Source: Streptomyces sp. PsTaAH-137 | GTDB taxonomy: Bacteria > Actinomycetota > Actinomycetes > Streptomycetales > Streptomycetaceae | Length of the DNA stretch: 64,000 bases | Assembly: GCF_003259365.1 (NCBI RefSeq) | Contig: NZ_QLLY01000008.1 | Span: forward strand, 186,001 to 250,000 | Reading direction: 5' to 3' | Shown here: positions 27,440-35,533 of the stretch, piece by piece | Numbering within the stretch: position 1 is the first letter of the stretch | Layout: the number at the start of each line of letters is the position of its first letter | Notes under the pieces: model-generated | The model's input: the letters and a program-made list of their open reading frames with translations, nothing else | What the model was told of the DNA's origin: nothing | The model's database searches: none | Translations under genes and position numbers: made by a program

Positions 27440-28489
27440 ATGCCCAACGCCCGACTGTCCCGCCCCACCCGCCGCGGCATACTCGCCGCCGGCGGAGCCC
27501 TCGGCCTCGGCGCCGCGCTCGCCGCCTGCGGCAGCGACAGCGGTTCCAAAGACAGCGGCTCGGACGCGACGAAGGCCGCGGACAAGGCCGGCCCGTTCTC
27601 CTTCGAGGACGACCGCGGCACGGCCGTGAAGCTGGACAAGACCCCGGCGAACATCGTCGCCTTCACCGGCGTCGGCGCGGCCCTCTACGACTACGGCATC
27701 CAGGTCAAGGGCGTCTTCGGCCCGACCACCGTCAAGGGCGGCAAGGCGGACGTGCAGGCCGGCGACATGCCCGTCGACAAGGTCACGGTCATCGGCAACA
27801 CCTGGGGCCAGTTCAACATCGAGAAGTACGCGGGCCTGGCGCCCGACGTGCTGATCACCACGATGTTCGACTCCGCGGGCACCCTCTGGTACGTCCCCGA
27901 GGAGTCCAAGGACAAGATCGCCAAGCTCGCCCCGAGCATCGGCGTCTCGGTCTTCGACCGCCAGCTGACCAAGCCGCTGGAGCGGATGTACGCGCTGGCC
28001 GAGTCGCTGGGCGCCGACCTGAAGGCCGACAAGGTCGTCGCGGCGAAGAAGCGCTTCGAGGACGCCGCGGCCCGGCTGCGCAAGGCCGCCAAGGCCCACC
28101 CCGACATCAAGGTCCTGGTCGGTTCGGCGAGCGCGGACATCTTCTACGTGTCCGGCACGAACCTCTCCATCGACCTGGAGTACTTCAAGGCCCTCGGCGT
28201 GAACTTCGTCGAGCCCTCGGAGAAGGCGAAGAAGGCGTCCGGCGGCTGGTTCGAGAACCTGAGCTGGGAGAACGTCGACAAGTACCCGGCCGACATCATC
28301 ATGATGGACGACCGCGCGCAGGCCATTCAGCCCGACGCCATCGAAGAGGGCACCTGGAAGAAGCTGCCCGCGGTGAAGGCCGGCCAGGTCATCGCCCGCT
28401 CCGCCGAGCCGATCCTGTCCTACGACAAGTGCGCCCCGCTCCTGGAGAACCTCGCCAAGGCGATCGAGACCGCGAAGAAGGTGTCCTGA
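27440..28489 (+). CDS. desE: Ferrioxamine ABC transporter substrate-binding lipoprotein
   Basis: Class III periplasmic-binding-fold lipoprotein, 349 residues, anchored outside the membrane, expected to bind ferrioxamines B and E. N-terminus: RPTRRGILAAGG (a Tat-like twin Arg) and lipobox LAAC with Cys30. The body has the FecB-type layout: PANIVAFTGVGAALYDYG, YAGLAPDVLITTMFD, and a C-terminal PADIIMMDDRA. Placement directly before a siderophore-interacting protein and desABCD matches DesE of S. coelicolor. The permease and ATPase are not in this window. An iron box precedes it. A GTG three bases upstream is an alternative start; the ribosome binding site is weak. Confidence 0.92.
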   Translation: MPNARLSRPTRRGILAAGGALGLGAALAACGSDSGSKDSGSDATKAADKAGPFSFEDDRGTAVKLDKTPANIVAFTGVGAALYDYGIQVKGVFGPTTVKGGKADVQAGDMPVDKVTVIGNTWGQFNIEKYAGLAPDVLITTMFDSAGTLWYVPEESKDKIAKLAPSIGVSVFDRQLTKPLERMYALAESLGADLKADKVVAAKKRFEDAAARLRKAAKAHPDIKVLVGSASADIFYVSGTNLSIDLEYFKALGVNFVEPSEKAKKASGGWFENLSWENVDKYPADIIMMDDRAQAIQPDAIEEGTWKKLPAVKAGQVIARSAEPILSYDKCAPLLENLAKAIETAKKVS

Positions 28490-28493
28490 CCCC

Positions 28494-29363
28494 ATGACCG
28501 CGACGGCCGAAGCCCCCGCTGTAGCCCCTTTCCGATTCTTCGATCTGCAAGTGGTCCGCACGCGGCGGCTCGGCCCGTCGCTGCTCCGGGTGACCTTCAC
28601 CGGTCCCGACCTGGAGCACTTCCACGGCGGCGGGCGGGACCAGTCCCTCTCCCTCTTCCTGCCGCAGCCGGGCCAGGACGCCCCCGTCCTGCCGCCCATC
28701 GTCCCGGGCGACGACGGCCACGGCTGGCACGCCGCGTACCGGGCGCTGCCGGACGACGTCCGCGCGGTCATGCGCTCGTACACCCTGAGCGGCCAGCGCC
28801 GGCACCCCGCGCAGGAGGTCGACATCGACTTCGTGCTGCACAACGACGACCCGGCGACCGCGGGCCCCGCCTGCCGCTGGGCCGAGGCCGCGGCGCCCGG
28901 CCACCAGGTCGTGGTGCTCGGCCCCGCGATCGCCGACAACGCCGCGGTGCGCTGTCAGCCCCCGGCCGACTTCGACCACATCCTGATGTGGGGCGACGAG
29001 ACGGCGCTGCCCGCCGCGCTGGGCATCCTGGCCTGGCTGCCCGCCTCCGTCTCCGCGCACGTGTGGCTGGAGGTCCCGCACCGCGCCGACATCCAGCCGA
29101 TCCTCACCGCGGCCAATCTCACCGTGCACTGGCTGGTCCGCGACGAGCGGTGCCCGAGCGCACTCGACGCCATCCGCGCCACCGAACTCCCCGACACCGC
29201 ACGCCCGTACGCCTGGCTCTCCGGCGAGTCCGGCGCGATGAAGGAGCTCCGCCGCCACCTGGTGCGCGAGCGCGGCTACGACAAGCGCGCGGTGAAGTTC
29301 GTCGGCTACTGGCGGCGCGGTCTGAGCGAGGACGCGCTGCGCGCCGAGGCCGCCGCCGCATAG
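28494..29363 (+). CDS. desF: Siderophore-interacting protein (ferric-siderophore reductase)
   Basis: Flavin-dependent ferric-siderophore reductase of the SIP/ViuB family, 289 residues, cytosolic; releases iron from imported ferrioxamine. Evidence: N-terminal FAD-binding barrel with VMRSYTLSGQRR (the RxYT/S FAD motif, about residue 98) and a C-terminal NAD(P)H-type domain with ILMWGDETALPAALGILAWL and YAWLSGESGAMKELRRHL. It starts four bases after the desE stop, so the two are co-transcribed under the same iron box. The name follows the desE-desF arrangement upstream of desABCD. Confidence 0.9.
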   Translation: MTATAEAPAVAPFRFFDLQVVRTRRLGPSLLRVTFTGPDLEHFHGGGRDQSLSLFLPQPGQDAPVLPPIVPGDDGHGWHAAYRALPDDVRAVMRSYTLSGQRRHPAQEVDIDFVLHNDDPATAGPACRWAEAAAPGHQVVVLGPAIADNAAVRCQPPADFDHILMWGDETALPAALGILAWLPASVSAHVWLEVPHRADIQPILTAANLTVHWLVRDERCPSALDAIRATELPDTARPYAWLSGESGAMKELRRHLVRERGYDKRAVKFVGYWRRGLSEDALRAEAAAA

Positions 29364-29426
29364 GCCCAAAACCCGCCAAACAACTGCACATTCCGCCAGA
29401 AACAGGGGCGGGGTCGCACGTCAAAA

Positions 29427-29445
29427 TTAGGTTAGGCTAACCTAA
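29427..29445. promoter_or_regulatory. Perfect iron box upstream of desA
   Basis: TTAGGTTAGGCTAACCTAA, an exact 19-bp match to the DmdR1/IdeR consensus, 89 bases before the desA ATG. It should repress desABCD when iron is sufficient. Confidence 0.95.
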
Positions 29446-29534
29446 GTCAAGCGTCGCGGCCCCGCCCCTGCTCATGGCCGCGGCACTCCTGCCCCACCCG
29501 GGAACCACCTCATCCCCACCCGGAGGAACCGTTC

Positions 29535-30977
29535 ATGCGCTCGCACCTGCTCAATGACACGACCGCGGAGTTGTACCGCAGCTCCGTGACCGAGGGAATC
29601 GAGCGGGTGGCGGCCAAACTCGCCACCACCTCACGGCCGTTCACCGGCGTCACACCCGACGCCCTCTCCCCCACCGTCGACGCCGTGAACCTCGACGAGC
29701 CGCTGCACGACACCATCGCCGCGCTCGACGAGCTGGAGGACGTCTACCTCCGCGACGCCGTCTACTTCCACCACCCGCGCTACCTCGCCCACCTCAACTG
29801 CCCCGTCGTCATCCCGGCGGTGCTCGGCGAGGCCGTCCTGTCCGCGGTCAACTCCTCGCTCGACACCTGGGACCAGTCGGCGGGCGGCACGCTCATCGAG
29901 CGCAAGCTGATCGACTGGACCGCCGCCCGGATCGGGCTCGGCCCGGCCGCCGACGGCATCTTCACCTCGGGCGGCTCGCAGTCCAACCTCCAGGCGCTGC
30001 TGCTCGCCCGCGAGGAGAGCAAGACCGACGACCTCGCCAGACTGCGCATCTTCGCCTCCGAGGCCGGCCACTTCAGCGTCCAGAAGTCCGCGAAGCTGCT
30101 CGGCCTTCCCCCGGAGTGCGTCGTGACCGTCCCGGTCGACAAGGACCAGCGGATGCGGACGCTGACCCTCGCGGCCGAACTGGAGCGCTGCAAGACCGAC
30201 GGCCTCGTCCCCATGGCCGTCGTCGCCACCGCCGGCACCACCGACTTCGGCTCCATCGACCCGCTGCCGGAGATCGCCGAGCTCTGCGCCCAGTACGACA
30301 CCTGGATGCACGTCGACGCGGCCTACGGCTGCGGACTGCTCGCCTCGCGCACCCGCCGGGACCGGCTCGACGGCATCGAGCGCGCCGACTCCGTCACCGT
30401 CGACTACCACAAGTCCTTCTTCCAGCCGGTGAGTTCGAGCGCCGTGCTGGTCCGGGACAGCGCCACCCTGCGGCACGCCACCTACCACGCGGAGTACCTC
30501 AACCCCCGCCGCACCGTCGCCGAGCGCATCCCCAACCAGGTGGACAAGTCGCTCCAGACCACCCGCCGCTTCGACGCCCTCAAGCTGTGGCTGACCCTGC
30601 GCGTGATGGGCGCCGACGGCATCGGCTCGCTCTTCGACGAGGTCTGCGAACTGGCCCACCGGGCCTGGGAGGTGCTCGCCGCCGACCCGCGCTACGACGT
30701 GGTCGTCGAGCCGAGCCTGTCCACCCTCGTCTACCGCTACATCCCCGCGACCGTCACCGACCCGGCCGAGATCGACCGGGCCAACCTCTACGCCCGCAAA
30801 GCCCTGTTCGCCTCCGGCGACGCGGTCGTGGCGGGCACCAAGACCGGCGGCCGCCAGTACCTGAAGTTCACCCTGCTCAACCCCGAGACGACCCTTGACG
30901 ACATCAAGGCCGTCCTCGACCTCATCGCCGGCCACGCCGAGCAGTACCTGGGAGAAACCCTTGACCGCGCCTCTTGA
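29535..30977 (+). CDS. desA: PLP-dependent lysine decarboxylase of desferrioxamine synthesis
   Basis: Group II (DDC/glutamate decarboxylase-like) PLP enzyme that converts lysine to cadaverine, 480 residues, cytosolic. Motifs: DGIFTSGGSQSNLQALLLA, WMHVDAAYGCGLL (Asp and His contacts to PLP) and the PLP lysine in SVTVDYHKSFFQPVSSSA (Lys about 292). First gene of desABCD behind a perfect iron box. GGAGGAACC precedes the ATG by a few bases. The 3' end overlaps desB by 17 bases. Confidence 0.95.
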   Translation: MRSHLLNDTTAELYRSSVTEGIERVAAKLATTSRPFTGVTPDALSPTVDAVNLDEPLHDTIAALDELEDVYLRDAVYFHHPRYLAHLNCPVVIPAVLGEAVLSAVNSSLDTWDQSAGGTLIERKLIDWTAARIGLGPAADGIFTSGGSQSNLQALLLAREESKTDDLARLRIFASEAGHFSVQKSAKLLGLPPECVVTVPVDKDQRMRTLTLAAELERCKTDGLVPMAVVATAGTTDFGSIDPLPEIAELCAQYDTWMHVDAAYGCGLLASRTRRDRLDGIERADSVTVDYHKSFFQPVSSSAVLVRDSATLRHATYHAEYLNPRRTVAERIPNQVDKSLQTTRRFDALKLWLTLRVMGADGIGSLFDEVCELAHRAWEVLAADPRYDVVVEPSLSTLVYRYIPATVTDPAEIDRANLYARKALFASGDAVVAGTKTGGRQYLKFTLLNPETTLDDIKAVLDLIAGHAEQYLGETLDRAS

Positions 30978-32238
30978 GACCTACGACTTCATCGGGATCG
31001 GGCTCGGCCCCTTCAACCTCGGTCTCGCCGCTCTCACCGAACCCATAGCCGAGCTGAACGGCGTCTTCCTGGAGTCCAAGCCGGACTTCGAGTGGCACTC
31101 GGGCATGTTCCTCGACGGTGCCCACCTCCAGACCCCGTTCATGTCGGACCTGGTGACCCTCGCCGACCCGACCTCCCCCTACTCCTTCCTCAACTACCTC
31201 AAGGAATCGGGGCGGTTGTACTCGTTCTACATCCGCGAGAACTTCTATCCGCTGCGCGTCGAGTACAACGCGTACTGCCGCTGGGCGGCCGGCAAGCTCT
31301 CCTCGATCCGCTTCAGCACCACGGTGACCGAGGTCCGCTTCGAGGACGACACCGAGCTGTACGTCGTCACCACCGACACCGGCGAGACCTACCGCGCCCG
31401 CCGCCTGGTGCTCGGCACCGGCACCCCGCCCTACGTCCCGGAGTCCTGCGCGGAGCTGGGCGGCGACGGAGTCCTGCACAACTCCCGCTACATGCAGCAC
31501 AAGCAGGCCCTCCAGCAGAAGAAGTCGATCACGCTGGTCGGCAGCGGCCAGTCCGCCGCCGAGATCTACTACGACCTGCTGAGCGAGATCGACGTCCACG
31601 GCTACCGCCTGAACTGGGTCACCCGCTCCCCCCGCTTCTTCCCCCTCGAATACACCAAGCTGACGCTGGAGATGACGTCCCCGGACTACATCGACTACTT
31701 CCACGCGCTGCCGGAGGCCACCCGGTACTCGCTGGAGGAGCGGCAGAAGGGCCTGTTCAAGGGCATCGACGGCGAGCTGATCGACGCCATCTTCGACCTG
31801 CTCTACCAGAAGGGCCTCGACGGCCCGGTCCCGACGCGGCTGCTCACCAACTCCGCGCTGCGCACGGCCAGTTACGACGACAACGGCACGTACACCCTCG
31901 GCCTGCACCAGGAGGAGCAGGACAAGGCGTACGAGATCGAGACCGAGGGTCTGGTCCTCGCCACCGGGTACAAGTACGCGACGCCCGCGTTCCTGGAGCC
32001 CGTCAAGGACCGCATCCGGCTCGACGGCCGGGGCCGCTTCGACGTCGCCCGCAACTACACGATCGACACCACCGGGAGCGGCATCTTCCTGCAGAACGCG
32101 GGCGTGCACACCCACTCGATCACCAGCCCCGACCTGGGCATGGGCGCCTACCGCAACAGCTACATCATCGGCGAGCTGCTCGGCACCGAGTACTACCCCG
32201 TCGAGAAGACCATCGCCTTCCAGGAGTTCGCAGTATGA
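30961..32238 (+). CDS. desB: Cadaverine N-monooxygenase
   Basis: FAD/NADPH N-hydroxylase (lysine/ornithine monooxygenase family) that makes N-hydroxycadaverine, 425 residues. Motifs: FAD site DFIGIGLGPFNLGLAAL, substrate region FEWHSGMFLDGAHLQTPFM, NADPH site ITLVGSGQSAAEIYYDLL and the C-terminal LATGYKYATPAFL. The start is a rare TTG (TTGACCGCGCCTCTTGAG), 17 bases inside the desA end, with GGGAG six bases upstream; no ATG or GTG fits between the ribosome binding site and the FAD motif. Translational coupling to desA is therefore likely. Confidence 0.93.
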   Translation: MTAPLETYDFIGIGLGPFNLGLAALTEPIAELNGVFLESKPDFEWHSGMFLDGAHLQTPFMSDLVTLADPTSPYSFLNYLKESGRLYSFYIRENFYPLRVEYNAYCRWAAGKLSSIRFSTTVTEVRFEDDTELYVVTTDTGETYRARRLVLGTGTPPYVPESCAELGGDGVLHNSRYMQHKQALQQKKSITLVGSGQSAAEIYYDLLSEIDVHGYRLNWVTRSPRFFPLEYTKLTLEMTSPDYIDYFHALPEATRYSLEERQKGLFKGIDGELIDAIFDLLYQKGLDGPVPTRLLTNSALRTASYDDNGTYTLGLHQEEQDKAYEIETEGLVLATGYKYATPAFLEPVKDRIRLDGRGRFDVARNYTIDTTGSGIFLQNAGVHTHSITSPDLGMGAYRNSYIIGELLGTEYYPVEKTIAFQEFAV

Positions 32239-32795
32239 GCACCACCACCCACACGCTCGGCAAGCTGACCCTGCGCCCCGTCGACCCGCAGGCCGACGCG
32301 GAGCTGCTGCACCGCTGGGTCACCGATCCGAAGGCCGCGTTCTGGCTGATGCAGGACGCGAAGCTGGAGGACGTCGAGCGCGAGTACATGTCCATCGCGG
32401 CGTCCGGGCACCACGACGCGTTCCTCGGTCTGCACGACGGGGAGCCCGCGTTCCTCATGGAGCGCTACGACCCGCGCCACGTCGAGCTCGTCGGCCTGTA
32501 CGAGCCGGAGCCCGGCGACATCGGCATGCACTTCCTGACCGCGCCGTCGGAGATACGCATATCCGGCTTCACCCGGGCCGTGATCACGGCCGTCATGGAG
32601 TACCTCTTCACCGACCCGGCCGTCGAGCGCGTCGTCGTCGAGCCCGACGTGCGCAACACGGCGGTGCACGCGCTGAACGAGGCCGTCGGCTTCGTCCCCG
32701 CGCGCGAGATCGACAAGCCGGAGAAGAAGGCGCTGCTGAGCTTCTGCACGCGCGAACAGTTCGAGAAGGCCACCGGAAGGAGCGCGCGAGCATGA
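32235..32795 (+). CDS. desC: Hydroxamate acyltransferase (GNAT type)
   Basis: Acyl-CoA-dependent N-acyltransferase that succinylates or acetylates N-hydroxycadaverine, 186 residues, of the IucB/RhbD-like GNAT family. Seen: the N-terminal LGKLTLRPVDPQADAELLHR, catalytic-type block ERYDPRHVELVGLYEPEPGD (in part), and the CoA-binding region VVVEPDVRNTAVHALNEAVGF. Its ATG overlaps the desB stop as ATGA, and its own stop overlaps the desD start the same way, so the four des genes form a tight, coupled operon. Confidence 0.93.
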   Translation: MSTTTHTLGKLTLRPVDPQADAELLHRWVTDPKAAFWLMQDAKLEDVEREYMSIAASGHHDAFLGLHDGEPAFLMERYDPRHVELVGLYEPEPGDIGMHFLTAPSEIRISGFTRAVITAVMEYLFTDPAVERVVVEPDVRNTAVHALNEAVGFVPAREIDKPEKKALLSFCTREQFEKATGRSARA

Positions 32796-34564
32796 GCATC
32801 GCGGACGCAGTCTCCCACCTGACCCCCGACCACTGGGCGGAGGCCAACCGCCTCCTGATCCGCAAGGCGCTCGCCGAGTTCACCCACGAGCGGCTGCTCG
32901 CACCGGAGCCGGCCGGCGACGAGCGGTACGTCGTGCGCAGCGACGACGGCAAGACCAGCTACCGGTTCGCGGCCCAGCGGCTGCGCCTCGACCACTGGCA
33001 GGTGTCGGCCGAGTCCGTCACCCGGCAGCGCGACGGCGCCGAACTCCCTCTGAACGCGCTGGAGTTCTTCATCGAGATGAAGGACTCGCTCGGCCTGAGC
33101 GAGTCGATCCTGCCGGTCTACCTGGAGGAGATCTCCTCCACCCTCTCCGGCACCTGCTACAAGCTGGCCAAGCCGGGCCTGTCCGCCGCCGAACTCGCGG
33201 CCACCGACGAATTCCAGGCCATCGAGACGGGCATGACCGAGGGCCACCCGTGCTTCGTCGCCAACAACGGCCGGCTCGGCTTCGGCATCCACGAGTACCT
33301 GTCGTACGCGCCGGAGACCGCGAGCCCGGTCCGGCTGATCTGGCTGGCGGCGACCCGCGAGCGCGCCGCGTTCACGGCGGGCACCGGCCTGGAGTACGAG
33401 TCGTTCCTGCGCGCCGAACTCGGCCGGGAGACCCTCGACCGCTTCGACGCCACGCTGCGCGGGCAGGGCCTCGACCCGGCGGACTTCCTACTGATCCCGG
33501 TCCACCCGTGGCAGTGGTGGAACAAGCTGTCCGTCACCTTCGCGGCGGAGGTCGCCCAGCGGCACCTCGTCTGCCTCGGCGAGGGCGACGACGAGTACCT
33601 GGCCCAGCAGTCGATCCGTACGTTCTTCAACACCACCGACCCCGCCAAGCACTATGTGAAGACCGCCCTGTCGGTCATCAACATGGGCTTCATGCGCGGC
33701 CTTTCGGCGGCGTACATGGAGGCGACGCCGGCGATCAACGACTGGCTCGCCGCGCTCATCGAGAACGACGAGGTGCTGAAGGGCACCGGCCTGACGATCA
33801 TCCGCGAGCGGGCGGCCGTCGGCTACCGGCACCTGGAGTACGAGGCCGCCACCGACCGCTACTCCCCCTACCGCAAGATGCTCGCGGCCCTGTGGCGCGA
33901 GTCCCCGGTCCCGGCCCTGGCCCCCGGCGAGCGCCTGGCCACCATGGCCTCGCTGCTGCACGTGGACCGCGAGGGCCGCTCGCTCGCGGGCGCCCTGATC
34001 GAGCGCTCGGGGCTGACGCCGAAGGAGTGGCTGAAGCCGTACCTGCGCGCGTACCTGACCCCGCTGCTGCACAGCTTCTACGCCTACGACCTGGTGTTCA
34101 TGCCGCACGGCGAGAACGTCATCCTGGTCCTGGACGAGCGGGGCGTGGTCCAGCGGGCCGTCTTCAAGGACATCGCCGAGGAGATCGCGGTGATGGACCC
34201 GGACGCGGTGCTGCCGCCGAAGGTCGACCGCATCCGCGCCGACGTGCCCGACGACATGAAGCTGCTGTCGATCTTCACGGACGTTTTCGACTGCTTCTTC
34301 CGCTTCCTGGCGGCGAACCTGGTCGGGGACGGCGTCGTCGACGAGGACACGTTCTGGGCGGCGGTCGCGGACTGCGTACGTGACTACCAGGCGTCCGCAC
34401 CCCAACTCGCCGACAAGTTCGACCGGTTCGACATGTTCGCCCCGAGCTTCGCGCTGTCCTGCCTGAACCGGCTCCAGCTGCGCAACAACGAGCAGATGGT
34501 GGACCTGTCCGACCCCTCGGGCGCCCTGCAACTGGTCGGCGATCTCGACAACCCGATCGCCTGA
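32792..34564 (+). CDS. desD: NIS siderophore synthetase
   Basis: NRPS-independent siderophore synthetase (IucA/IucC family, type C), 590 residues. It uses ATP to adenylate the succinyl group and trimerise N-hydroxy-N-succinylcadaverine, giving desferrioxamines E and B. Motifs include EGHPCFVANNGRLGFG (ATP site, with the conserved HP), IPVHPWQWWNKL, SIRTFFNTTDPAKHYVKTAL and the C-terminal FhuF-like part (MPHGENVILVLDERGVV). Length matches the family. ATG overlaps the desC stop. A GC-rich hairpin follows. Confidence 0.96.
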   Translation: MSIADAVSHLTPDHWAEANRLLIRKALAEFTHERLLAPEPAGDERYVVRSDDGKTSYRFAAQRLRLDHWQVSAESVTRQRDGAELPLNALEFFIEMKDSLGLSESILPVYLEEISSTLSGTCYKLAKPGLSAAELAATDEFQAIETGMTEGHPCFVANNGRLGFGIHEYLSYAPETASPVRLIWLAATRERAAFTAGTGLEYESFLRAELGRETLDRFDATLRGQGLDPADFLLIPVHPWQWWNKLSVTFAAEVAQRHLVCLGEGDDEYLAQQSIRTFFNTTDPAKHYVKTALSVINMGFMRGLSAAYMEATPAINDWLAALIENDEVLKGTGLTIIRERAAVGYRHLEYEAATDRYSPYRKMLAALWRESPVPALAPGERLATMASLLHVDREGRSLAGALIERSGLTPKEWLKPYLRAYLTPLLHSFYAYDLVFMPHGENVILVLDERGVVQRAVFKDIAEEIAVMDPDAVLPPKVDRIRADVPDDMKLLSIFTDVFDCFFRFLAANLVGDGVVDEDTFWAAVADCVRDYQASAPQLADKFDRFDMFAPSFALSCLNRLQLRNNEQMVDLSDPSGALQLVGDLDNPIA

Positions 34565-34581
34565 TCGCGGGCCCACGGACC

Positions 34582-34617
34582 GCAGGGGCTCGGGGGACGG
34601 TCCCCCCGGGCCCCTGC
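34582..34617 (+). terminator. GC-rich hairpin after desD
   Basis: GCAGGGGCTCGGGGGA pairs with TCCCCCCGGGCCCCTGC with small bulges. No U-tract follows, as is common in Streptomyces. It separates desD from the next gene 13 bases later. Confidence 0.6.
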
Positions 34618-34629
34618 CAGAATTGCCCC

Positions 34630-35523
34630 ATGGCGGAAATCATCCAGCGGGACGGGACGTGGACGTTCGACGGCGAGACGCTGCGGCTCGTCCCCGGACG
34701 CGACAAGAGCGTGAACCTGCTGCGCAGGGCGCTGGGTGAACTGACCGTCCCGCTCGCGGCCCTGGCCGGTGTCTCCTTCGAGCAGGGCCGGAAGTCGGGG
34801 CGGCTGCGGCTGCGGCTGCGCGACGGCGCGGACCCGTTGTTGCAGGCGACCGGCGGCAAGCTGACGGAGGGCACGGACCCGTACCAGCTCACCGTCGAGT
34901 CGGACCGCTACGGCGTCGCGGAGTACCTCGTGGACGAGGTGCGGGCCGCGCTGCTGCTCGAACAGGTCCCGTCATCGCCCTGCACCGCCTATCTGCTGCC
35001 CGGCCCCGCCGTCCCGGTCTCGGTCTCCGCGGGCGACGGCACGGCCGGCTTCGACGGGGAGCACGTCCGCCTGGAGTGGAACTGGAAGACGGAGGACGCG
35101 AAGGCGACCGCCGGAACCCGGCAGCTCGCCCTCGCCGACATCGCCGCGGTGGAGTGGCATCCGGCCGCGGGCCTGGAGAACGGCTGTCTGCGCTTCACCG
35201 TCCGCTCCTCGCCGACCAAGGCCCCGCCGAAGTACGACCCGAACTCGATCGAGCTGTGGGGCTTCAAGAAGGACCCGCTGATGGCGCTGGTCGCGGCGGC
35301 GGTGCAGGCCCGGCTCCCGCATCCGGGCGCGGCGGCCGCCGGCGCGGCCCCCGCCCTGGAGAAGTCGTCCGAGGCCGCGCCTCCGGCACCCGCGAAGGTG
35401 CCGGAGGACGACCACGACGCCCTGCTGCGCAGGCTGCGCGAACTGGGCGAGCTGCACCAGGCCGGGATCCTGACGGCCGAGGAGTTCGCGGCGGCCAAGC
35501 AGGCCGTGCTCAAGCGGCTGTGA
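34630..35523 (+). CDS. DUF4429 domain protein with C-terminal SHOCT motif
   Basis: Soluble protein of 297 residues and unknown function. Two PH-like DUF4429 repeats can be recognised (about residues 2-125, with DGTWTFDGETLRLV, and 130-235, with DGEHVRLEWNWK), each starting with the same pattern. After an Ala/Pro-rich linker the C-terminus is a SHOCT helix pair (LRRLRELGELHQAGILTAEEF then AAAKQAVLKRL, split). SHOCT motifs mediate oligomerisation or membrane association. It lies 65 bases after desD, beyond a hairpin, and need not be iron regulated. The end is 11 bases from the convergent phosphatase. Confidence 0.88.
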   Translation: MAEIIQRDGTWTFDGETLRLVPGRDKSVNLLRRALGELTVPLAALAGVSFEQGRKSGRLRLRLRDGADPLLQATGGKLTEGTDPYQLTVESDRYGVAEYLVDEVRAALLLEQVPSSPCTAYLLPGPAVPVSVSAGDGTAGFDGEHVRLEWNWKTEDAKATAGTRQLALADIAAVEWHPAAGLENGCLRFTVRSSPTKAPPKYDPNSIELWGFKKDPLMALVAAAVQARLPHPGAAAAGAAPALEKSSEAAPPAPAKVPEDDHDALLRRLRELGELHQAGILTAEEFAAAKQAVLKRL

Positions 35524-35533
35524 GCCGCCCGGC

